DNA from: Bordetella parapertussis
GTDB lineage: Bacteria > Pseudomonadota > Gammaproteobacteria > Burkholderiales > Burkholderiaceae_B
DNA: 6,204 nucleotides
Direction: 5' to 3'
Assembly (NCBI GenBank): GCA_945868195.1
Contig: CAMBLP010000119.1
Location: forward strand, 1-6,204
In this document: piece by piece, positions 1-5,470 of the stretch
Layout of the letters: every line of letters starts with the position of its first letter
Numbering within the stretch: position 1 is the first letter of the stretch
Made by a program: the position numbers and the translations under genes
Notes under the pieces: model-generated
The model's input: only the letters and a program-made list of their open reading frames with translations
The model's database searches: none
Told to the model about the DNA's origin: nothing

Positions 1-1019
1 TCCATCGGGAATGTCGAATAAATTGCTACCCCAGGTGCAGTGATACACCAATCGGCAGTCAGACCGCACTGATTACTGAAATCAGCGAGTGTGACCGCAC
101 CGGTATTTTGATCGATATTCGCAGCGGTCACCGCAATCAGCGAGCCGGCCGCGCTTGAGAAGTCCGTTTTATCAAGATCGCCGAATGGAATCTGGTTACT
201 GTCCCAAGTAGAGGGATTTTCTTTATCAGCCGCACCCGTATAAATACGATAAACAGCATCTGCCGGATGACTCGTATAGCCAAGCGCGGTATTGGCTGGT
301 GTAATGAGGGGGATGATGACATGACCCGCGGGTACTTTTGCAGCCAATGGCTGTAAAAAAGGTTCGCGTTGGTTACCCGCTGAAAAGACCATAACGATGT
401 CAGCATCAGCGAATTTCTTTATCTCTGATACGTAACTCATTATTTGGCCCCCAGACAAGAACTGGAAATTAACAATTTGGTAGTTTGGATTAGGTCCACC
501 ATCTCGGCTCCCTGCGGGAATTAAAGGCCAAGGTGTAGCAAACGGTCCAAAGCTTCCGTTCATGACAGCAACCTTTGCATCTAATAAATCTTGTGTCCAG
601 TTATTCGACGCGGGATAACCTGGATCACCCAATATCGTTACGTGAGCAATCGAAGCATCGTGTGCTACGCCCACCATGCCTTGACCATCGCGTGCAGCCG
701 CAGCAACTCCCATGACATGGGTGCCGTGATCAGGCAAATTAGGATAACCAGGGGCTGGAAAGGGCGGCTGTAATAATGGTGCAACAACACGACCCATAAA
801 CTCTGGATGACTCAATTGAGCCGGACCATCTACGATTCCGAGTCTGACACCCTTGCCGGTAAAGCCTAGTGCCCAAGCATCTGCGGCATATGTGTGTTGA
901 AGGCCCCAGTTTGCGAAGTATTCTGGAGTGTAGAAAATAGAAGGTGTCGATTGACTATTTGCAAGAGCGGCGATTGCAAACAATGTAAGGCTCGCTCCGA
1001 CTTTTCGAATAATCATCAT
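1..1019 (-). CDS. Secreted subtilisin-like (S8) serine protease, autotransporter type, 3' end missing
   Basis: I translated 339 codons from ATG at 1019 to the left edge; the reading frame is open throughout. Residues 1-23 form a signal peptide (RK near the start, hydrophobic LTLFAIAALA, likely cleavage near ALA or ANS). The catalytic domain follows directly, with no visible I9-type propeptide. Family landmarks are the Asp box GIVDG (Asp64), the His box DHGTHVMGVAAA (His98), MNGSFG near 153-158 and the oxyanion Asn in VFSAGN (Asn216). The pair FSNQCG...DWCITAPG (Cys318, Cys325) is typical of S8 passenger domains of autotransporters such as SphB1 and NalP. The Ser box (GTSMA) and any beta-barrel would lie beyond base 1. 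The Asp box reads D-G-P where D-T/S-G is usual, and the stretch between Asn216 and GSLIAVTAAN is longer than I expect. The gene follows chaA after 45 bases and has no good Shine-Dalgarno; an in-frame TAA lies upstream. S8 assignment is firm; surface anchoring is inferred. Confidence 0.87.
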   Translation of the reverse strand, partial: MMIIRKVGASLTLFAIAALANSQSTPSIFYTPEYFANWGLQHTYAADAWALGFTGKGVRLGIVDGPAQLSHPEFMGRVVAPLLQPPFPAPGYPNLPDHGTHVMGVAAAARDGQGMVGVAHDASIAHVTILGDPGYPASNNWTQDLLDAKVAVMNGSFGPFATPWPLIPAGSRDGGPNPNYQIVNFQFLSGGQIMSYVSEIKKFADADIVMVFSAGNQREPFLQPLAAKVPAGHVIIPLITPANTALGYTSHPADAVYRIYTGAADKENPSTWDSNQIPFGDLDKTDFSSAAGSLIAVTAANIDQNTGAVTLADFSNQCGLTADWCITAPGVAIYSTFPM

Positions 1020-1064
1020 GAAATTTCTAAAAGGAACGGCAGTTTTAATGTCGCAGAAGAACTT

Positions 1065-2084
1065 TTAGGGAATCAGACTCAAAAAGAGATATGCAGCAAA
1101 TATCACTAAATGAACTGCACCTTGAAGTATCGTTGCACGACCGACTGCGATCGTTAGGATGCTGAGTAAAAAAGTAAGTCCTAAAAAGGTCATACCTAAT
1201 GCGTCGATACCTAAGCTTATGGGTAAATCGAACATAATCGAAACGAAGGCAACGGCTGGAATTGTCAGCCCAATGCTTGCTAGCGCCGAACCGATAGAAA
1301 GGTTTAAGCTATTTTGTAGGCGGTTATTAAATCCAGCACGCGTTGCGGCGACGCCCTCTGGCAGCAAAACCAGCAAGGCGATTGCAATTCCCACGACTGC
1401 GCGTGGCGCACCCATCTCATCGATTGCTACTTCAATAGACGGGCTTAAGGCTTTGGCAAGGAGGACCACTAAGATTAGCGAAATCAGCAATAAGATACCG
1501 CTAACAAGTGTTTTTAGATTCGAGGGAGGGGAAGCATGACTGACGGGATTCGCAAGTTCAGCCTCGCTTTGTTGCAGAAAATAATCGCGATGCCGAATCG
1601 TTTGTACGAACACAAAGGTACCATAAAGCACTAAAGACATAGCACCTGCAAATATCAATTGACTATCTGAAAAGGTAGGACCTAGTGTTGTGGTTGTAAA
1701 GTTAGGCATCACTAGGGTCAGAATTGCTAGTGCAATCAAGACGGTCAAGCTCGAATTGCTGCCCTCAATGCGAAACGATAAAACGCGGTGTCGTAAACCA
1801 CCTAAAAATATCGATATCCCAATAATCCCATTCATGACAATCATGACCGTGGCAAAAACAGCATCGCGCGCGATTAATGCACCGTCTTCACCTGCCGACA
1901 ACATAATTGAAACAATTAAAGCGACCTCAATAATTGTGACGCATAACGCTAAAACCAACGTACCAAATGGTTCGCCAGTTTTATGCGCAATAACTTCGGC
2001 CTGATGGACCGCATTGATGACAGCGGCGATCAATAGCGCTGCAACCAAGAGGATTTGCCAAAGAGACTCAGGATAAGGGAGCAT
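1065..2084 (-). CDS. chaA: Calcium/sodium:proton antiporter, ChaA family (CaCA superfamily)
   Basis: This is an inner-membrane cation/H+ exchanger of 339 residues that in this family exports Ca2+ or Na+ (K+ in E. coli) in exchange for protons. Both alpha-repeats of the Na+/Ca2+ exchanger fold are visible. The first is at about residues 37-56 (GEPFGTLVLALCVTIIEVAL, with Glu53). The second is at about 240-276 (LLPEGVAATRAGFNNRLQ, then NLSIGSALASIGLTIP, with Glu243). Hydrophobic segments fill the rest, about ten or eleven in all, and HQAEVIAH and GRATILQGAVHL also match ChaA. The N-terminus is about 30 residues shorter than I recall for E. coli ChaA. The central loop (about 165-190) lacks the long acidic/His run of the E. 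coli protein. ATG 2084 is the only in-frame ATG after the upstream TAG; no Shine-Dalgarno precedes it. The S8 protease lies 45 bases downstream on the same strand. Confidence 0.9.
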   Translation of the reverse strand: MLPYPESLWQILLVAALLIAAVINAVHQAEVIAHKTGEPFGTLVLALCVTIIEVALIVSIMLSAGEDGALIARDAVFATVMIVMNGIIGISIFLGGLRHRVLSFRIEGSNSSLTVLIALAILTLVMPNFTTTTLGPTFSDSQLIFAGAMSLVLYGTFVFVQTIRHRDYFLQQSEAELANPVSHASPPSNLKTLVSGILLLISLILVVLLAKALSPSIEVAIDEMGAPRAVVGIAIALLVLLPEGVAATRAGFNNRLQNSLNLSIGSALASIGLTIPAVAFVSIMFDLPISLGIDALGMTFLGLTFLLSILTIAVGRATILQGAVHLVIFAAYLFLSLIP

Positions 2085-2296
2085 GATGCAGTGCTGCGTG
2101 TTGATTGAATTTAGCCCGGATTGAAACTAATGCGGGGTGTTATGAGTTGAGCTATTTTAAAGCGGTTAGTCCGCAATTTAAGAAAAATATAGCCAATCCA
2201 TTCAACATAATTTGAAATGAGCAAAGTGAATGGCCTTTCAAAATACGAAACGATTTTTAAAATGCCAAGCTAAAACGTTTAAATTACTGACAAAAA
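2085..2296. promoter_or_regulatory. AT-rich intergenic region upstream of chaA and of the tiny ORF
   Basis: No convincing protein is encoded here. The region must hold the chaA promoter (minus strand) and probably one for the 29-codon ORF (plus strand). On the minus strand a weak sigma70-like pair, TTGAAT with TTAAAT 18 bases on, lies around 2177-2206; each element matches the consensus at only four of six positions. A small inverted repeat GCGG-TTAGT-CCGC is at 2162-2174. Two interlaced 7-bp inverted repeats occupy 2198-2242. I cannot place a transcription start with confidence. Confidence 0.4.
2198..2242. repeat. Two interlaced 7-bp inverted repeats
   Basis: CCATTCA (2198-2204) is the exact reverse complement of TGAATGG (2227-2233). 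TTTGAAA (2211-2217) is the exact reverse complement of TTTCAAA (2236-2242). The arms alternate, so the two stems cannot nest; as RNA they have H-type pseudoknot geometry, and as DNA they could be protein half-sites. The second pair is AT-rich and nearly self-complementary, so chance is possible. Confidence 0.35.
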
Positions 2297-2302
2297 GGGA
2301 GG
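2297..2302 (+). promoter_or_regulatory. Strong Shine-Dalgarno of the 29-codon ORF
   Basis: GGGAGG is one of the best anti-16S matches in the window. It is followed by ten bases and then GTG at 2313. The spacing is slightly long but acceptable. It supports the GTG start over the longer overlapping frame that begins at 2230, which has no such site in front of its ATG. Confidence 0.55.
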
Positions 2303-2312
2303 CGTCACTACT

Positions 2313-2402
2313 GTGGACAAAACATGGGGTTGGGTTAAAGACGACAAAGGGCAGATGCGTATTGTGTTGCACCACTCATCACTCGAATTCGCTGGGCAAT
2401 AA
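2313..2402 (+). CDS. Putative small protein of 29 residues, function unknown
   Basis: This ORF has a GTG start, 29 codons and a TAA stop; an in-frame TAA at 2280-2282 closes the frame upstream. The peptide begins VDKTWGWVKDDKGQ, continues MRIVLHHSS and ends LEFAGQ. It is polar and charged with two Trp and two adjacent His, has no signal peptide or membrane segment, and looks protein-like, with a hint of a beta-strand in MRIVLHH. Support comes from the GGGAGG site upstream and an intrinsic terminator starting 18 bases after the stop, which makes it a compact stand-alone unit. I do not recognise the family. It could instead be a gene remnant or the coding part of a small RNA. Its orientation matches dctP, but the terminator separates them, so it is not obviously a dctP leader peptide. 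Confidence 0.5.
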   Translation: MDKTWGWVKDDKGQMRIVLHHSSLEFAGQ

Positions 2403-2420
2403 ATACCAATAAGAATGATA

Positions 2421-2450
2421 AAAACCCTAGCGTTCGCGCTAGGGTTTTTT
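2421..2450 (+). terminator. Intrinsic terminator with perfect 12-bp stem
   Basis: AAAACCCTAGCG (2421-2432) pairs without mismatch with CGCTAGGGTTTT (2437-2448) around a TTCG loop, and the T run continues to 2450. This is a textbook Rho-independent terminator for plus-strand transcription ending the small ORF. The A run on the left side could let it work on the minus strand as well. It insulates dctP from transcription arriving from the left. Confidence 0.92.
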
Positions 2451-2651
2451 GCTTTTGGTGGCTTGTCATTGAAACAATGGCTGATTTCGTCAAATTTCAG
2501 TCCTCACCCAAGGGATACTACCTAGCCCCGAAATTGATCTTTTCTTTTAGCATCAGCTGCAGAAGCACAATAATCTTAACGTAGTCAATATAATTATACT
2601 TAGCCCAGCGCTTGACGCTATTTCTGCTCAGCCGCTCTGTCACCCAGATCT
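2451..2651. promoter_or_regulatory. dctP upstream control region
   Basis: There is no gene here. The region lies between the terminator and the dctP ribosome binding site and should carry the operon's promoter and any operators. Notable elements are CATTG-AAA-CAATG (2467-2479, perfect 5-bp arms), the TATAAT at 2589-2594, and AGCG-CTTGA-CGCT (2607-2619), which would fall just after the transcription start. Either inverted repeat could be a regulator site, but neither matches an operator that I can name. Confidence 0.45.
2589..2594 (+). promoter_or_regulatory. Probable -10 element of the dctPQM promoter
   Basis: This is a perfect TATAAT on the coding strand of dctP, 67 bases before its ATG. 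Positions 16 to 18 bases upstream hold nothing resembling TTGACA (for example CACAAT at 2566-2571). If the promoter is real, the weak -35 suggests dependence on an activator, as is common for solute-induced TRAP operons. An overlapping alternative -10, TATACT, is at 2595-2600. Confidence 0.45.
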
Positions 2652-2658
2652 GGAGAAG
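2652..2658 (+). promoter_or_regulatory. Ribosome binding site of dctP
   Basis: GGAGAAG ends three bases before ATG 2662, with the GGAG core six bases from the start codon, which is good spacing. It fixes the dctP start and agrees with the signal peptide beginning there. Confidence 0.8.
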
Positions 2659-2661
2659 TTT

Positions 2662-3642
2662 ATGAAACTGATACAACGCGCAACGATCGTCATGGCCGGT
2701 GTCCTGACCCTTGGTCTAGCCACTACTGCATATTCACAAACCGTGATGCGAAACAGTATCTCTGTCGCACAAAACTCGCATCAGGGTGTGGGGATTGATG
2801 TGCTTGCCCAAGAAGTAGAAAAAGGCACAAAAGGCCGCATCATTATTAAAAACTTTTATTCAGGCAGCCTGGGTGGAGAACGAGAAAGCATTGAGTCCGT
2901 TCAGTTAGGCACGCAGGAACTCACGGGCACAAGCACTGGACCAGTGCCCAATTTTGTGCCTGCAGTTCGTATTTTAGATATCCCATTTTTATTCCGTGAC
3001 AAAGCCCACGCACGTGCTGTCCTAGACGGCCCTATTGGTCAGGCTATGCTCAAAGAGTTTGATAGTAAAGGCTTCAAAGCACTGGCATGGTCTGAGAATG
3101 GCGTGCGACACATGACCAATAGCAAGAGGCCCGTGAATGGACCCGATGACTTAAAAGGTCTCAAGATGCGCACAATGGAAAATCCCGTCCATGTCGCCGC
3201 ATACAAGGGCTTTGGGATCATCACAACTCCGATGGCTTTCCCAGAGGTCTTTACGGCCTTGCAACAAGGCGTTGTGGATGGTCAAGAAAACCCACTTTCG
3301 GTCATTATGGCTGCAAAGTTTGACCAAGTACAAAAGCACATGACACTCACTGGTCACGTTTACAGTCCTGCCATTTTTCTGATGAACAAAGCCGCTTTTG
3401 ACAAACTGTCACCCGCCGATCAAAAAGTGTTCTTAGACGCGGCGAAAGTTGCCTCTCAGGCTCAACGCGCACGCGTTGATCAAGATGATGCGAGTGGTGT
3501 GGCTGAGTTACGGAAGAAAGGCATGTTAGTCGTCGAAAATGTCGACAAAGCTGCCTTTGTCGCGAAACTCAAACCCGTCAATGCACAATTTGAAAAAGAA
3601 TTTGGTAAAGATAAAATCGACGCCATCCGTAACTATAAGTAA
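2662..3642 (+). CDS. dctP: TRAP transporter periplasmic solute-binding protein (DctP family)
   Basis: This 326-residue periplasmic receptor captures an organic acid and hands it to the DctQM membrane complex. Residues 1-25 are a signal peptide (MKLIQR, hydrophobic AGVLTLGLA, cleavage likely at AYS before Gln26). The family signatures occur in order: GTKGRIIIKNFYSGSLGGE (about 55-73), ILDIPFLFRDKAHA (104-117), ENGVRHMTNSKRPV (145-158), GLKMRT with Arg170, and QQGVVDGQENPLSV (201-214). Arg170 aligns with the Arg that clamps the ligand carboxylate, and Asn210 with the conserved Asn. The length is normal. The carboxylate-binding Arg implies an acidic substrate. The overall look recalls binding proteins for uronates and similar sugar acids, but neither the sequence nor the neighbours settle the ligand. 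It is the first gene of dctPQM and is separated from dctQ by a 62-base gap with a strong hairpin. Confidence 0.95.
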   Translation: MKLIQRATIVMAGVLTLGLATTAYSQTVMRNSISVAQNSHQGVGIDVLAQEVEKGTKGRIIIKNFYSGSLGGERESIESVQLGTQELTGTSTGPVPNFVPAVRILDIPFLFRDKAHARAVLDGPIGQAMLKEFDSKGFKALAWSENGVRHMTNSKRPVNGPDDLKGLKMRTMENPVHVAAYKGFGIITTPMAFPEVFTALQQGVVDGQENPLSVIMAAKFDQVQKHMTLTGHVYSPAIFLMNKAAFDKLSPADQKVFLDAAKVASQAQRARVDQDDASGVAELRKKGMLVVENVDKAAFVAKLKPVNAQFEKEFGKDKIDAIRNYK

Positions 3643-3658
3643 TTAAGAAGCATCTAAT

Positions 3659-3688
3659 ATGGGCGTAGCGCGCAAGTGCTGCGCCCAT
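3659..3688 (+). promoter_or_regulatory. Intercistronic RNA hairpin between dctP and dctQ
   Basis: ATGGGCGTAGCGC (3659-3671) pairs with GTGCTGCGCCCAT (3676-3688): 13 pairs including two G-U wobbles, capped by GCAA, a GNRA tetraloop. Only a broken pyrimidine stretch (TTCTTTCT) follows, so it is a weak terminator at best. It more probably protects the 3' end of dctP mRNA or attenuates read-through, giving more binding protein than membrane subunits. The wobbles mean it folds better on the plus strand. Confidence 0.75.
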
Positions 3689-3704
3689 TCTTTCTGGAAT
3701 CGGA

Positions 3705-4199
3705 ATGAAACGGTATTTCTTTGCGTTAGAAAATCTAACAACCCGTGTCTCAATAATCGTTTCCTGCCTGATGATGGCTCTCGCCGTCACGCTCGGACTC
3801 TTTCAGGTCATCATGCGGTTTGTGCTGGAAATCCCAGCCGAATGGACAGAAGTTCTCATTCGCTTCAGTCTGATCTGGATGGTCTTTATGGGAATCCCCT
3901 ACGCCTTTAGAGTCGGCGCGATGGTGAGCGTTGATATGCTGGCGCGCCTGGTCGGCCCTCTCGGCAAGCGTATTTTATCTTTTTGTACTTGTATCGCGGC
4001 ACTGACTTTAGTCATCACAATCATTTGGTGGGGCTGGGACTATGCCACACGCGGCCGAATGCAAAGTGTCATTGGCCTTGAAGGTGTCACCATGTTTTGG
4101 GCCTACTTGGCCCTACCCGTTGGAAGTTTGTTCTGCATACCAGCGATTGTGGCGCAATTTTTTGATCCTATAAATGGTGAATTAGAGGCCGCACAATGA
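3705..4199 (+). CDS. dctQ: TRAP transporter small permease subunit (DctQ family)
   Basis: This 164-residue inner-membrane protein has four hydrophobic segments at about residues 15-38, 50-67, 90-112 and 128-150, the usual DctQ topology. Family landmarks are the EIPAEWTEVLIRFSLIW stretch (42-58), with the conserved Trp-Thr-Glu, and GIPYAFRVGAMVSVDML (63-79). DctQ pairs with DctM to form the ion-driven import unit and helps dock the binding protein. The start at ATG 3705 has only a weak Shine-Dalgarno (TGGAA) and lies 16 bases after the hairpin, consistent with lower translation than dctP. The stop overlaps the dctM start in ATGA, indicating coupled translation. The length is typical. Confidence 0.93.
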   Translation: MKRYFFALENLTTRVSIIVSCLMMALAVTLGLFQVIMRFVLEIPAEWTEVLIRFSLIWMVFMGIPYAFRVGAMVSVDMLARLVGPLGKRILSFCTCIAALTLVITIIWWGWDYATRGRMQSVIGLEGVTMFWAYLALPVGSLFCIPAIVAQFFDPINGELEAAQ

Positions 4200-5470
4200 G
4201 CATCACGATGCTGATTACGATGATGCTGTGCTTTACGCTGACGATCTCTGTGGCCGTATCGATCGGACTCGCAGCGATTTTGGGTATTCAGATCGCCAAC
4301 ATCAATATGTTGATTTCAGTCAAAGAGATGTTTAACTCTTTGAACAAGTTCCCTTTGGCGGCGATTCCATTTTTCATTCTTGCTGGCAATCTCATGGAGA
4401 CCGGCGGTATTTCACGACGGCTCGTAGAGTTTGCAAAAAGTATCGTCGGGGGCGTGCAAGGCGGCTTGCCGATGACCTGCGTGCTGACCTGCATGATTTT
4501 TGCTGCAGTGTCGGGTTCGAGCGTTGCCACGACCTTTGCTATCGGGGCTATTTTAATACCAGCCTTAATCAAACACGGTTACCCGACGAACTATGCGGCT
4601 GCGCTTCAAGCGACTAGCGCAGAACTAGGTGTCGTGATCCCCCCTTCGATTCCTCTGATCCTGTACGGTGTTGCTGCAGAGGTTTCTATCGGTGAGTTGT
4701 TTATCGCAGGGTTTGGTCCCGGTATCTTTATCGGCATATCCCTGATGGTCTTTGTTCATCTTTACTGCCGATGGAAAGGCTGGGGGAAGAATGATGGCGA
4801 AGGGCGATTGAGTGTGGGACGTGCGACTATTCAAGCGGTATGGGCCTTATTGATGCCAGTCATTATTTTGGGCGGCATTTATGGTGGCATCTTCACCCCC
4901 ACCGAAGCCGCGGCCGTCGCTGTTTTTTACGCCCTCTTTGTTGGCATGGTGGTGTACGGTGAAATCAAGCCCCGCAACTTGTTTCCAATTTTGAAAAAAT
5001 CTGCTGTGTCTAGCGCAGTGATTATGTTCATCATCGCAAACGCAGGACTCTTCGCATTTTTATTAACACGCGCGGGCGTACCTGGTGAAATTGGTCGCTG
5101 GCTCAGTATGGTGCTTGAATCACCCGCCATGTTTTTACTAGGCGTCAATATTGCCTTGTTTGTGATCGGCATGTTTATTGAAACAAGCGCGGCGATCCTT
5201 GTCTTGGCACCCATCTTGGTGCCAGTTGCCATTCATTTTGGTGTCGATCCCGTTCATTTCGGACTAATCATGGTCATCAACCTGGCCATGGGCATGATCA
5301 CGCCTCCTTTCGGAGTCAACTTGTTCGCCGCATGTACCATCGCACGTATTTCGCTCGATCAAATCGTGGGTCGACTGATTCCGTTTATTGTCGTGATATT
5401 TTGTTGTCTGATGGTGGTCACTTATGTGCCCTCCATATCACTGACCTTGAGGGATTTTGTTTACAAGTGA
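4196..5470 (+). CDS. dctM: TRAP transporter large permease subunit (DctM family)
   Basis: This 424-residue polytopic membrane protein is the ion-coupled transport subunit of the TRAP importer. It is hydrophobic throughout, with about 11-12 membrane segments. Family motifs in order are PFFILAGNLMETGGISRRLV (58-77), AAVSGSSVATTFAIGAILIP (103-122), VVIPPSIPLILYGV (146-159), GIFTPTEAAAVAVFYALFVG (231-250), GMFIETSAAILVLAPIL (325-341) and GMITPPFGVNLFAACTIARI (366-385). The two P-P motifs lie in the inverted-repeat hairpins of the ion transporter superfamily fold. It is full length with no frameshift. Its start overlaps the dctQ stop by four bases. The last 33 bases overlap the 3' end of a convergent gene, and a plus-strand hairpin begins 17 bases after the stop. 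Confidence 0.96.
   Translation: MSITMLITMMLCFTLTISVAVSIGLAAILGIQIANINMLISVKEMFNSLNKFPLAAIPFFILAGNLMETGGISRRLVEFAKSIVGGVQGGLPMTCVLTCMIFAAVSGSSVATTFAIGAILIPALIKHGYPTNYAAALQATSAELGVVIPPSIPLILYGVAAEVSIGELFIAGFGPGIFIGISLMVFVHLYCRWKGWGKNDGEGRLSVGRATIQAVWALLMPVIILGGIYGGIFTPTEAAAVAVFYALFVGMVVYGEIKPRNLFPILKKSAVSSAVIMFIIANAGLFAFLLTRAGVPGEIGRWLSMVLESPAMFLLGVNIALFVIGMFIETSAAILVLAPILVPVAIHFGVDPVHFGLIMVINLAMGMITPPFGVNLFAACTIARISLDQIVGRLIPFIVVIFCCLMVVTYVPSISLTLRDFVYK

Noticed and set aside
137..406. 89-codon minus-strand frame inside the S8 protease
   Set aside because: It runs in another frame of the same strand as the protease, whose own frame carries all the family motifs.
1159..2004. Two plus-strand frames (126 and 104 codons) inside chaA
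   Set aside because: They are antisense to a well-conserved antiporter, have Thr/Ile/Lys-rich low-information composition, and show no ribosome binding site evidence.
2162..2174. GCGG-TTAGT-CCGC as a chaA terminator or operator
   Set aside because: The arms are only four bases and there is no T run. It is noted in the intergenic entry but too weak to call on its own.
2230..2412. 60-codon plus-strand frame overlapping the tiny ORF
   Set aside because: Its ATG has no Shine-Dalgarno and the peptide composition is implausible (CVLCCTTHH). The GGGAGG site fits the GTG-started frame at 2313 better.
3659..3910. 83-codon plus-strand frame starting inside the intercistronic hairpin
   Set aside because: It is out of frame with dctQ, which is a clear family member, and the ATG lies in the hairpin arm. 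It is a shadow frame.
4927..5232. 101-codon minus-strand frame inside dctM
   Set aside because: It is antisense to highly conserved DctM motifs and looks like a codon-bias shadow.
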